Assembly: GCA_905233975.1 (NCBI GenBank)
Contig: CAJOGD010000004.1
Span: 124,001 to 188,000 of the forward strand
From: an uncultured Alphaproteobacteria bacterium
GTDB taxonomy: Bacteria; Pseudomonadota; Alphaproteobacteria; Rs-D84
Direction of reading: 5' to 3'
DNA length: 64,000 bases
Notes under the pieces: generated by a model
The model's database searches: none
The model's input: only the letters and a program-made list of their open reading frames with translations
What the model was told of the DNA's origin: nothing
Translations under genes and position numbers: made by a program
In this document: positions 1 through 8,147 of the stretch, piece after piece
How the letters are laid out: the number at the start of each line of letters is the position of its first letter
How positions within the stretch are numbered: the stretch's first letter is position 1

Positions 1-1056
1 ACTTTCGTAATCGAATGCCGCCTGGGACCCAAGGTGCACAATATAGTAATCGCCGATTAAATCCATCAATTTATATGTGCCGCGTTGTGATAGGCGTATT
101 TCATGCTTTTCGCGCCGGGTATCCCGGCGATTTTTGCGGCGCCATTTGGTGGCCATGTCCAAAACGTTTTGAAAATCATTGTATTTGCCGGCCGCGGCCA
201 GGTAATCAAAATAAATTGTTTGTTTTTGATGTTTTTTATCCCGTAATTTTTCATCGACATATTTTTCCGCAACCGAATATAAAAAATCACGAACAAGATT
301 TATGTTTTTGTCTGTTTTATTGTTGATATATTTTTCTGCAACCGAATATAAGAAAGCGCGACCGGGATTGGTGGATTTTTTCTTGTTCAACCCATCCACT
401 TTGGATTGTTGCGCCACCAAAAAGGCGCGAAGATTTTTGTTAAAATATCGATACAAAATTTCGCGAATAATTGCGTCTTGGTTTTCTTTGATTGTGTCAA
501 TTTCGAATGTGTGTTTGCGTGATTTGTGATATGCGGTGTCTTCGATTGCATCACTAAATAAAAGTTTGCGGGGATATTTATCCGCCGCGGGCCTGGATCC
601 CTGTTCAAATTCCGTAAATGCGTCTTTTATGTTTTGAATGTTTGTATTGCGCTGGGAATATGGAATACATTTTATAATTAACTGGGTATTGTTCGGTGCC
701 AAAAATATATTGTACCCAATTGTGGTCTTGTATTTGTATGACATTAATAATTTATAGAATTTGTGTGCGGCGTCTTCGTCGTCAAATGTAAGAAGATATT
801 GAGTGAATTTCTGGCCCCGATCCCAGCAACAGTCAGTGCCGATTTTGCCTATGGTTTGTTCATCGACGTCGGTTAATGGGACAACGTAATGGTCATCATT
901 ACAATCAATATCCCGGATAAAAGGAACACCAAGTTTGTTTAATTTGGTTTCTATATATTCCGCCTCTCTATTGTTGTTGCCGAACAGCATAAACCCGGTT
1001 TTTTCTGTCGCGGTTATGCTCTGGATATATGGAAAAAAATCAATAATTTTGCTCAT
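1..1056 (-). CDS. Hypothetical protein, partial (C-terminus beyond left edge)
   Basis: Open minus frame from ATG at 1056 (MSKIIDFFPYIQSITATEKTGFMLFGNNNREAEYIETK...) with no stop to position 1; missing from the ORF track because it runs off the edge. Contains a 23-codon near-duplicate segment (FLYSVAEKY). Confidence 0.75.
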   Translation of the reverse strand, partial: MSKIIDFFPYIQSITATEKTGFMLFGNNNREAEYIETKLNKLGVPFIRDIDCNDDHYVVPLTDVDEQTIGKIGTDCCWDRGQKFTQYLLTFDDEDAAHKFYKLLMSYKYKTTIGYNIFLAPNNTQLIIKCIPYSQRNTNIQNIKDAFTEFEQGSRPAADKYPRKLLFSDAIEDTAYHKSRKHTFEIDTIKENQDAIIREILYRYFNKNLRAFLVAQQSKVDGLNKKKSTNPGRAFLYSVAEKYINNKTDKNINLVRDFLYSVAEKYVDEKLRDKKHQKQTIYFDYLAAAGKYNDFQNVLDMATKWRRKNRRDTRREKHEIRLSQRGTYKLMDLIGDYYIVHLGSQAAFDYES

Positions 1057-1222
1057 TGTGTCCTATGTATAACACGAACGCAGTGTTTTGTCAATAATGG
1101 CGTTGGTTTTTGCAAGATTATTTGTAAACCGGGGGATGCGTTTTGACAAATCAAAATAAGTGTTGCTTGTTTGACGAATATTGTTTAGTATAAGTGTATG
1201 TTAGACAAAAAGGAATTAAGTC

Positions 1223-4219
1223 ATGTCGAGAAAGGTTGCTAGTGTTTTGATGGGTGTTTCTTTGATGCAGGCCTTGGCGGTGGCGCCGTCGGTTGCAGAT
1301 ACGATAACCAGTGTTCAGGTTGTTCACGAAGGTCAAATGTTAAGTTTGTCGGACTTGGTTGCAAATTCATTTAATACCGATGCACCAAATGGTGGTGTTA
1401 TCTATAATGCGGGAACGGTGGTTATAAATGGAACATCACAGTTCAATAATAATACTGGGTCGGTGTTTGGTGGCGTTATTGCGAATGAAGAAACGGGAAC
1501 CCTTACCATAAGTAATGTTGGTTTCGGCGGTAACACCGGATCTGTGGGTGCCGCGTTGTATAATTTGGGTGATGCGAATTTCACAGGTGCCGCACTGTTT
1601 GGCAGTAATGTTGCAGAACAATCCGGTGGCGCAATATCAAACGCGGGCGATTTGGTGTTTGGTGGTAATGCGATATTTTCTTCGAACAGTGTGACGAACG
1701 GTGCCGGTGGTGCGATCGCCAATGATGTTGGTGGAACAATTACATTTATGGGGAACGCTGAATTCAGCGGAAACAGCGCAAGTGCCACAGATGTCACAGA
1801 TGGAATTGGTGGTGCGGTGCTGAATAACGGTGTGATAAAGTTTAATGGAAAAACGACCTTTGCCATGAATAAATCACAAAACAACGGAACCGCAATTCAT
1901 AATGGCGCAACAGGTGTGATGAATTTTAATGGTGGGTTAACTTTGTCTAACAATAATATTATTTCTGCGACCGGTGTTGCAACATCAACTGTTGATAACC
2001 AAGGAATAATCAGTGTTATTGGTGGCGATGTCATCGTTAATGGTAATACATCACACGTTGGCGGTGGCATAAACAGTTCTGCGTCGGATGCAAAATTATT
2101 GTTGGGTGCGTACTATGATGACGATGACAATGTTGTGGTATCCAAGATAAATAATATTATCTTTCAAAATAATACGGCACTGGACGGAACGGCGGGCGCT
2201 TTGTATGCCGGCGACGATACGGAATTATATGCGAAAAATATTTTGTTCAATAATAACGACAGCAATCTTGGTGGTCGTGGCGGCGCGATTGCATTACATG
2301 GTGGAACGCTAAAGATTATTGGCGACAGTAATACGTTTACCAATAATGATGCCAATGGCACGACGGACGTTGTTGAAAATCAATTCGAATTTGGTGGCGG
2401 CGCAATTCAGAATATGGGTAATGTCACGATTGGTGGCGTAAATAGTGTTAATAATTTTACTTCGAATACATCGGCGGGTTATGGTGGCGCAATACATGTT
2501 CGTGCGTCGGATGCGTCTGATATAGTGTCAACCATTTTGAATGGTGCGACGTCGTTCGCGTATAATCATGCGGCCCTGCATGGTGGCGCGATTAGTAATT
2601 ATGTCGATGCGGGCCAATCGACATTGACCTTTCATGGCGATACAGTTTTTACAAACAATACCAGTGATGGTTTGGGCGGCGCGATTTATAATACCGGTAC
2701 GTCGAATGGCGTTATTACGTTTGATGGTAATGCGACGTTTTCTGGAAATTCAGACGGCACCGGCGCCAATGATATTTACAATGATGGCACGATAAACTTT
2801 AATGGTAATGTCACGTTGGACGGTGGCATAACAGGTTCGGGAACGCTTGCCCTGGGGAATGGGAAAAGTTTGAACATTGGTAATGCAAGTCTTACGCAAA
2901 GTGTGGTTACAATGAACGGTGGGCGAATTGTTGCGCGACTTGGGAATGTGGCCGATGACTATCGTATCAATGTCGGTATGTTTAATGGCGACGGAATAAT
3001 TGCATTGACGTTGGCGGACGAAGGAACGTACCGGGTGTTTGGTAATTCTGTGTTCGGCGATACTGTGTTCGAAGGCGAAATAACTTTTGATAGTCCGCTT
3101 TATAATCTTATGTGGACGGACGAATTAAAATCTGTGACCGCGTCGCGCAAAACGCCGGATCAGATTGCGGCGAATAATGGCATATCAAATTTGGCGGCCG
3201 GCACAGTTTTGAATCTTATGAATTCTTCATCTGATGTTTTAAATGGTTTGGGTATGGCGGCCCAAGAACGGTTGGCGTTGGGTGATAAATTGTCTGTGGA
3301 AAATGCGGCGCGCGCAATATATCCGGAATTGGACCCTGTGATTCAATCGGTTAGTACGTCGGTGCAAACATCAATTGCGAATTTGGCGGCGGGGCGTATG
3401 GCTTTGTTGCAATCGTCCCTTGGGCGTAGTGGTGGCGACGCGGCCGCGCACAGTGGCGTTTGGGCCGAAGGTATGTATAACAAATCAAAACAAAATGACA
3501 TGTTTAACGGTTATACACGTGGCCTTGTGGCCGGTATGGATACACGTATTGCGCGCGGATTTATGCTGGGCGTGGGATATTCGTATTCGCATTCTGATGT
3601 GGCATCGATTGCGCGTGATATTGAAATCGACAGTAATACGATTTTTGTGTACGGACAATACAAGCCGGCCGCATGGTACGTGAATGCGATGGCGAATTAC
3701 ACTATGTCTGATTACGTGGAAAAATCTGATGCGCTGGGCATTGATGTCCGGTCGGATTTTGATGTCGATGCGATTGGTGCGGTGGTCACGACGGGATACG
3801 ATTTCGCCGCCGGCATTACTCCAGAGTTCGGGTTGCGCTATATGCATATCGGTGCGGAAGAATATAAAAATTCATTGGGTATAAAAAATAAATTGAAAGA
3901 TTCCGATTATCTGACCGCGATGGCGGGCGTCAAATACGCGTTTGATTTTCGCGTGTCGCGCGCGCTGACGTTGCGTCCAGAATTACGGTATGACGTAAAA
4001 TACGATATGTTGTCGGAAAAACATGCCGCGTCTGTTGTGATGCCCGGTGTGCCATCGTATGTGATGGTGGGTGATCGTTTGGCGCCATTCTCGATGGATT
4101 TTGGTGGTGGACTGGTTATGCGGTACCAAGATTTTAGTTTCGCATTTAACTATGATATCGAAGTTCGCGAAGATTATACATCACAAACTGGGCGTGTCCG
4201 CGCAAGAATGGTGTTTTAA
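1223..4219 (+). CDS. Autotransporter / polymorphic outer membrane protein-like adhesin with C-terminal beta-barrel
   Basis: Signal peptide MSRKVASVLMGVSLMQALAVAPSVA; many GGAI and FxxN-type passenger repeats (GGAIYNTG, FSGNS, FTNNT); C-terminal autotransporter barrel (VWAEGMYNKSKQ... GYSYSHSD...) ending in F. Confidence 0.9.
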   Translation: MSRKVASVLMGVSLMQALAVAPSVADTITSVQVVHEGQMLSLSDLVANSFNTDAPNGGVIYNAGTVVINGTSQFNNNTGSVFGGVIANEETGTLTISNVGFGGNTGSVGAALYNLGDANFTGAALFGSNVAEQSGGAISNAGDLVFGGNAIFSSNSVTNGAGGAIANDVGGTITFMGNAEFSGNSASATDVTDGIGGAVLNNGVIKFNGKTTFAMNKSQNNGTAIHNGATGVMNFNGGLTLSNNNIISATGVATSTVDNQGIISVIGGDVIVNGNTSHVGGGINSSASDAKLLLGAYYDDDDNVVVSKINNIIFQNNTALDGTAGALYAGDDTELYAKNILFNNNDSNLGGRGGAIALHGGTLKIIGDSNTFTNNDANGTTDVVENQFEFGGGAIQNMGNVTIGGVNSVNNFTSNTSAGYGGAIHVRASDASDIVSTILNGATSFAYNHAALHGGAISNYVDAGQSTLTFHGDTVFTNNTSDGLGGAIYNTGTSNGVITFDGNATFSGNSDGTGANDIYNDGTINFNGNVTLDGGITGSGTLALGNGKSLNIGNASLTQSVVTMNGGRIVARLGNVADDYRINVGMFNGDGIIALTLADEGTYRVFGNSVFGDTVFEGEITFDSPLYNLMWTDELKSVTASRKTPDQIAANNGISNLAAGTVLNLMNSSSDVLNGLGMAAQERLALGDKLSVENAARAIYPELDPVIQSVSTSVQTSIANLAAGRMALLQSSLGRSGGDAAAHSGVWAEGMYNKSKQNDMFNGYTRGLVAGMDTRIARGFMLGVGYSYSHSDVASIARDIEIDSNTIFVYGQYKPAAWYVNAMANYTMSDYVEKSDALGIDVRSDFDVDAIGAVVTTGYDFAAGITPEFGLRYMHIGAEEYKNSLGIKNKLKDSDYLTAMAGVKYAFDFRVSRALTLRPELRYDVKYDMLSEKHAASVVMPGVPSYVMVGDRLAPFSMDFGGGLVMRYQDFSFAFNYDIEVREDYTSQTGRVRARMVF

Positions 4220-4238
4220 TACTAGCCACTTTTTGTTC

Positions 4239-4268
4239 TTGACCCGATTTTATAAAATGTGATACCAT
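4239..4268 (+). promoter_or_regulatory. Sigma70-type promoter, TTGACC-N18-TACCAT
   Basis: -35 at 4239-4244, 18-nt spacer, -10 at 4263-4268; same architecture upstream of three paralogues. Confidence 0.6.
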
Positions 4269-4465
4269 AAAACCGAATCAGAAGGGATTCTGAGTTCCGG
4301 GCTGTCGTAAGCCCGCCGGCAATCGGCACATTATGTCGTAATCCACAAAATTTCCGATATTTTGTGCCGTTATTTTGGCATACCCCAATTGTCGGGGTGC
4401 CTATGGAGTATATTTGAAGTCCATGGGAATCATGATTGCTGGTGGTTTACGAACACCCCGACCGT
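4269..4465 (+). ncRNA. Candidate structured 5' leader RNA of the mosaic exported protein gene at 4525
   Basis: Multiple stem-loops; 4324-4373 is identical to the reverse complement of 16240-16289; hairpin arms differ between copies while pairing is largely kept. Confidence 0.6.
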
Positions 4466-4524
4466 CTCTGTCTGATGACGGCGTTCGTTTTTATGGCCTA
4501 TGAAAGAAAAGAAAGGGGAGAAAT

Positions 4525-6030
4525 ATGACTTTGAAAAAGTTTTTGTTGTTCGGATTGTTGGTGGCGGTGTTGCCGGCGGTGGCAGAGGAAGCGGCGGACC
4601 GGAAAACCGCAACATCATTGAAATATGTCGAACATGAACTTGATACGCGTCAAAACAAATTTACCGCGGAACAAAACAAAGCCATGGAATATACCGATTC
4701 GGCCGGAACGGTGCAAAAACGTGCCGTTACATCGAATCTGGGCACCAGTACGACAGATACGTCATTACCCATGGTCGGCGGCGTGAATACTAAACTGGCC
4801 ACGAAACAGGACGACATTGCACCAATCAATGACCACACCGCGGTCACATATACCGGTCAAAGCGGTTCAATCGGTGCTAAGGGTATTTATCAGGACACCG
4901 GCACATACGCCGACCAATCCGACAACCTGATTGATGCAAAAACATTCAACGCGGCATTAAAGAAAGGACTTGATAGCGAATTTCTTTGTTCGGAATACAA
5001 ACCCGGTACAGACCTTTGTTGGGTCTGGTCGATACATAATAACGGCGATAACAATTTGTTCACCACATCTGGTGCAACATTGCATTATTACTATAATGAA
5101 TCTGGTGAGGAAAGACCTAGTGCCGATTTAGCACATACGGATTATATAGCAATTCAACCGACCACAACATATACATATTCTGTCACATGTGTTAGGACAC
5201 TACAAACAAACCACAGGGTTATTGCATGGGACGAAAATAAAAACTTTATAAGCCAAATCGGAAATATCTATTGCGATACGGGTGATGTGGGTCAAAGGCT
5301 TCATAGCACTTTCACAACTACGGCGGCAACAAAGTATATAACGCTGGGTTACGTTTACAATCCCGCGGGTGAAAACCCGAGGTTGGAATTGGGTTCGTTC
5401 GCAACGGAAAGGTCATATACAACCCTTGTGCCGGACGGTTATACTCCATTGGAATATATAATTTCCGATGGCACGCAATACATTAATACGGGAATTGCAC
5501 CAAGCAATACGACGTCGGTTAGTGCCAAGGCGGCGTTATTGAATCTTGCAACGGGACCATCGTTTTTCGGTTCTTTGGCGGGTGGTGCAAATCTATTGGT
5601 TGGAACAAATTCGATGGGTGACGGTAAGATTTACGTAAATGATACAGGAAATGCCACAAGTATTAGAATTACCGCAAATACGGTATATGAAGTTAGTGTC
5701 GCGGGAACAACATTTTCGATAAAGGCGTCCGGCGGTCAAACACAAACGTTAACTGCGCCCGCGGTTACCGGTGGTTCTGGGAACATATATATGATTGGTC
5801 GAAATTATAATGGGTCGGTGCAAAGGCTTGGATCGTTTAATTATTACTATATGAAGATATACAATGACGGTGCGTTGGTCCGCAATTTTATCCCGGCCCA
5901 AGACGCTTCGGGTGTTGTCGGAATGTATGATACGGTCGAAGGGCGGTTCTTTCCAAGTGCGGCGTCCAATACGAACTTTGCCCCGGGACCAGAAATTTCG
6001 AACATTGTCTATGTGCCACAGAATCAATAG
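4525..6030 (+). CDS. Exported mosaic protein, paralogue A (conserved N-module plus LamG/phage-tail-like C-terminus)
   Basis: Signal peptide MTLKKFLLFGLLVAVLPAVA; N-module EEAADRKTATSLKYVEHELDTRQNKF... shared with 14792-15913 and 48993-50162; C-terminal YTPLEYIISDGTQYINTGI...GMYDTVEGRFFPSA...VYVPQNQ. Confidence 0.85.
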   Translation: MTLKKFLLFGLLVAVLPAVAEEAADRKTATSLKYVEHELDTRQNKFTAEQNKAMEYTDSAGTVQKRAVTSNLGTSTTDTSLPMVGGVNTKLATKQDDIAPINDHTAVTYTGQSGSIGAKGIYQDTGTYADQSDNLIDAKTFNAALKKGLDSEFLCSEYKPGTDLCWVWSIHNNGDNNLFTTSGATLHYYYNESGEERPSADLAHTDYIAIQPTTTYTYSVTCVRTLQTNHRVIAWDENKNFISQIGNIYCDTGDVGQRLHSTFTTTAATKYITLGYVYNPAGENPRLELGSFATERSYTTLVPDGYTPLEYIISDGTQYINTGIAPSNTTSVSAKAALLNLATGPSFFGSLAGGANLLVGTNSMGDGKIYVNDTGNATSIRITANTVYEVSVAGTTFSIKASGGQTQTLTAPAVTGGSGNIYMIGRNYNGSVQRLGSFNYYYMKIYNDGALVRNFIPAQDASGVVGMYDTVEGRFFPSAASNTNFAPGPEISNIVYVPQNQ

Positions 6031-6366
6031 TGAGTGTTAGTGTAAGTGGTTAGTGTTAGTGCGGGCGCGTTTGCGCCCGTTTCTACTCTCGTCACCCCGG
6101 CAAAAGCCGGGGTCTTGTCGTTACCGTCGCGGACTAAAACTCCCCTTTCCTTGGGAGAGGGGAGGTTGCTCTCGGTATGCCTGAGGAGATACCGCTTTGC
6201 AGCGGTATGACGGCACTAACACCAAGCCGGGGCAAAGCCCCGGCGCAGTCGCGCCGTAGCGTTTATCACACGAAGTTTTAACGAAGTGTGATAGCAAAGG
6301 CAGATAACCCTTGTCCACCGAAGCCCGCAGGGCGAAGGCGGAACTGACTACTTACACTAACACTAT
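6031..6366. repeat. Composite intergenic repeat region (TTAGTG-type short repeats flanking GC-rich palindromes)
   Basis: gtgttagtgtaagtggttagtgttagtg at the left end, inverted cttacactaacac at the right; inner palindromes ccccggcaaaagccgggg and gccggggcaaagccccggc. Confidence 0.6.
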
Positions 6367-7466
6367 TATGCGGCTTTTTTGATTCCAGATTTTATGTTGC
6401 GGACGTATTTGCGTAATTCGTCGATTGATACATGTGTCCCGTCGCGCTTTTCCGCAGACCAGTAATCCCAACCGTTGAAACTTTGGCAATGTTGAATGCG
6501 CGCCGCCATGACGTGAATGGACGCCTTGCCATATAAACTGTGCACCAGGTTCCCGTCGTTCGCAATCATGACGCGTTCGCCGCGCGGGCTGACCAATGTT
6601 TGGCCGACATAAAGCAATCCGCCGTCGATAAGTTCGCGGAATGCAACGCGGATTTCGTCGCGTTTGGGTTTCGAAACTTCGATATCCGAAAGGTCAATTG
6701 GTGTTGTGTTTGCAACGCGTTCGCGCGCCGCCATGACGTATGATTCTTCGCGTTCTATGCCGATGAATTTCCGCCCCAATTCGCGCGCGGCGGCGGCGGT
6801 TGTGCCCGAACCCATAAATGGGTCCAATATTACGTCGCCTTGTTTGGTCGATGCCAATATTACGCGACGCAGTAAATCCATTGGTTTTTGCGTGTTGTGC
6901 AAACTTTTGCCGGTTTCGTCTTTTAATCTTTCTTCGCCAAGGCAAATGTTCATGTCCCAATCGGAACGCATTTGTTTGCCACCGTTTAATTTCTTCATCG
7001 TTTCATAGTTGAATGTATATTTGCCCGTTTTCGTCGGCGTTGCCCAAATCAATGTTTCATGCGCGTTTGTGAACCGCGTGCCACGAAAGTTCGGCATAGG
7101 ATTCGTTTTGACCCACACGACATCATTTAAAATCCAAAAGCCCAGTTCTTGCATAATTGCGCCGACCTGGAAAATATTATGATACGAACCGATTGTCCAC
7201 ATCGCGCCGTCGGGACGTAGAACGCGACGACATTCGGACATCCATGCGCGCGTGAATTTATTATATTCTTCGGGCGATTCAAACGCGTCCCACGTGTCGC
7301 GTACCGCACGCGCGGCCGTTTGATCTTCGGGCCGATAAAGCGTTTTTTGCCCAAGTTGTAAATTATATGGTGGATCCGCAAATACCGCATCAATCGAACC
7401 ATCGGGAATTCCGCGCATCAGTTCTATGCAATCGCCGATTAAGATTTGGTTCAGGTATTTGTCCAT
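6366..7466 (-). CDS. ccrM: Adenine-specific DNA methyltransferase, CcrM-type (GANTC)
   Basis: DPPYNLQLGQ motif, FxGxG-type motif DPFMGSGTTAAAA, and CcrM-like C-terminal extension (LYGKASIHVMAARIQHCQSFNGWDYW). Confidence 0.9.
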   Translation of the reverse strand: MDKYLNQILIGDCIELMRGIPDGSIDAVFADPPYNLQLGQKTLYRPEDQTAARAVRDTWDAFESPEEYNKFTRAWMSECRRVLRPDGAMWTIGSYHNIFQVGAIMQELGFWILNDVVWVKTNPMPNFRGTRFTNAHETLIWATPTKTGKYTFNYETMKKLNGGKQMRSDWDMNICLGEERLKDETGKSLHNTQKPMDLLRRVILASTKQGDVILDPFMGSGTTAAAARELGRKFIGIEREESYVMAARERVANTTPIDLSDIEVSKPKRDEIRVAFRELIDGGLLYVGQTLVSPRGERVMIANDGNLVHSLYGKASIHVMAARIQHCQSFNGWDYWSAEKRDGTHVSIDELRKYVRNIKSGIKKAA

Positions 7467-7627
7467 CGAATTCTCTCGTCCGCGACTAATTATATCACAT
7501 TTTGGCGATAAAAAATTTTGCCCGATTCGGTGTTTTGCAAAAAAAGGTCTTGATTTTTATAAAAAATGCATTTTTTTAGAAATAAATTCACTTTACACAA
7601 TCGCAATAGATTGCTACATTATGCCGT

Positions 7628-8128
7628 ATGAGATGCCCATATTGTAATTATTCGGATAGTCGTGTGGCCGATTCAAGGCCTGATATGGAAAGCGGGACAA
7701 TTCGTCGCCGTCGTGTGTGCAATCAATGTGGTGCGAAATTTTCAACCGTTGAACGCGTGCAGATGCGTGATTTGGTCGTGCGGAAAAATAGCGGTAAAAC
7801 CGAACCTTTTGATCGGGATAAATTGCGGCGCAGTATAAAGTTGGCCTGTCATAATCGCGATGTCGGTGATGAACAGATTGAACGTGTGGTTGCGTCGATT
7901 CAACGGCGTTTGGAGACGGATAACATTGATGATGTCGTGACGAGTAGCCAGGTTGGCGAAATGGTTTCTGATTCTTTGCTGAATTTGGATCCGATTGCGT
8001 TTATTCGCTTTGTTTCCGTTTATCGTAAGTTCTCAAAAATATCGGACTTTAAGAAAATTATTGATACTATACCAGAGGTGACCGACGAAACAATCGTATG
8101 CAAATTGCCAAAGACAACGTTGTTTTGA
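7628..8128 (+). CDS. nrdR: Transcriptional repressor NrdR
   Basis: MRCPYCNYSDSRVADSR...RRRVCNQCGAKFSTVERVQ zinc ribbon plus ATP-cone. Confidence 0.95.
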   Translation: MRCPYCNYSDSRVADSRPDMESGTIRRRRVCNQCGAKFSTVERVQMRDLVVRKNSGKTEPFDRDKLRRSIKLACHNRDVGDEQIERVVASIQRRLETDNIDDVVTSSQVGEMVSDSLLNLDPIAFIRFVSVYRKFSKISDFKKIIDTIPEVTDETIVCKLPKTTLF

Positions 8129-8147
8129 TGGGCGTGGGGGGAATTTC

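Noticed and set aside
6366-7466. Restriction-modification system
   Set aside because: The methyltransferase has CcrM features and no restriction gene is adjacent; best read as an orphan cell-cycle methylase.
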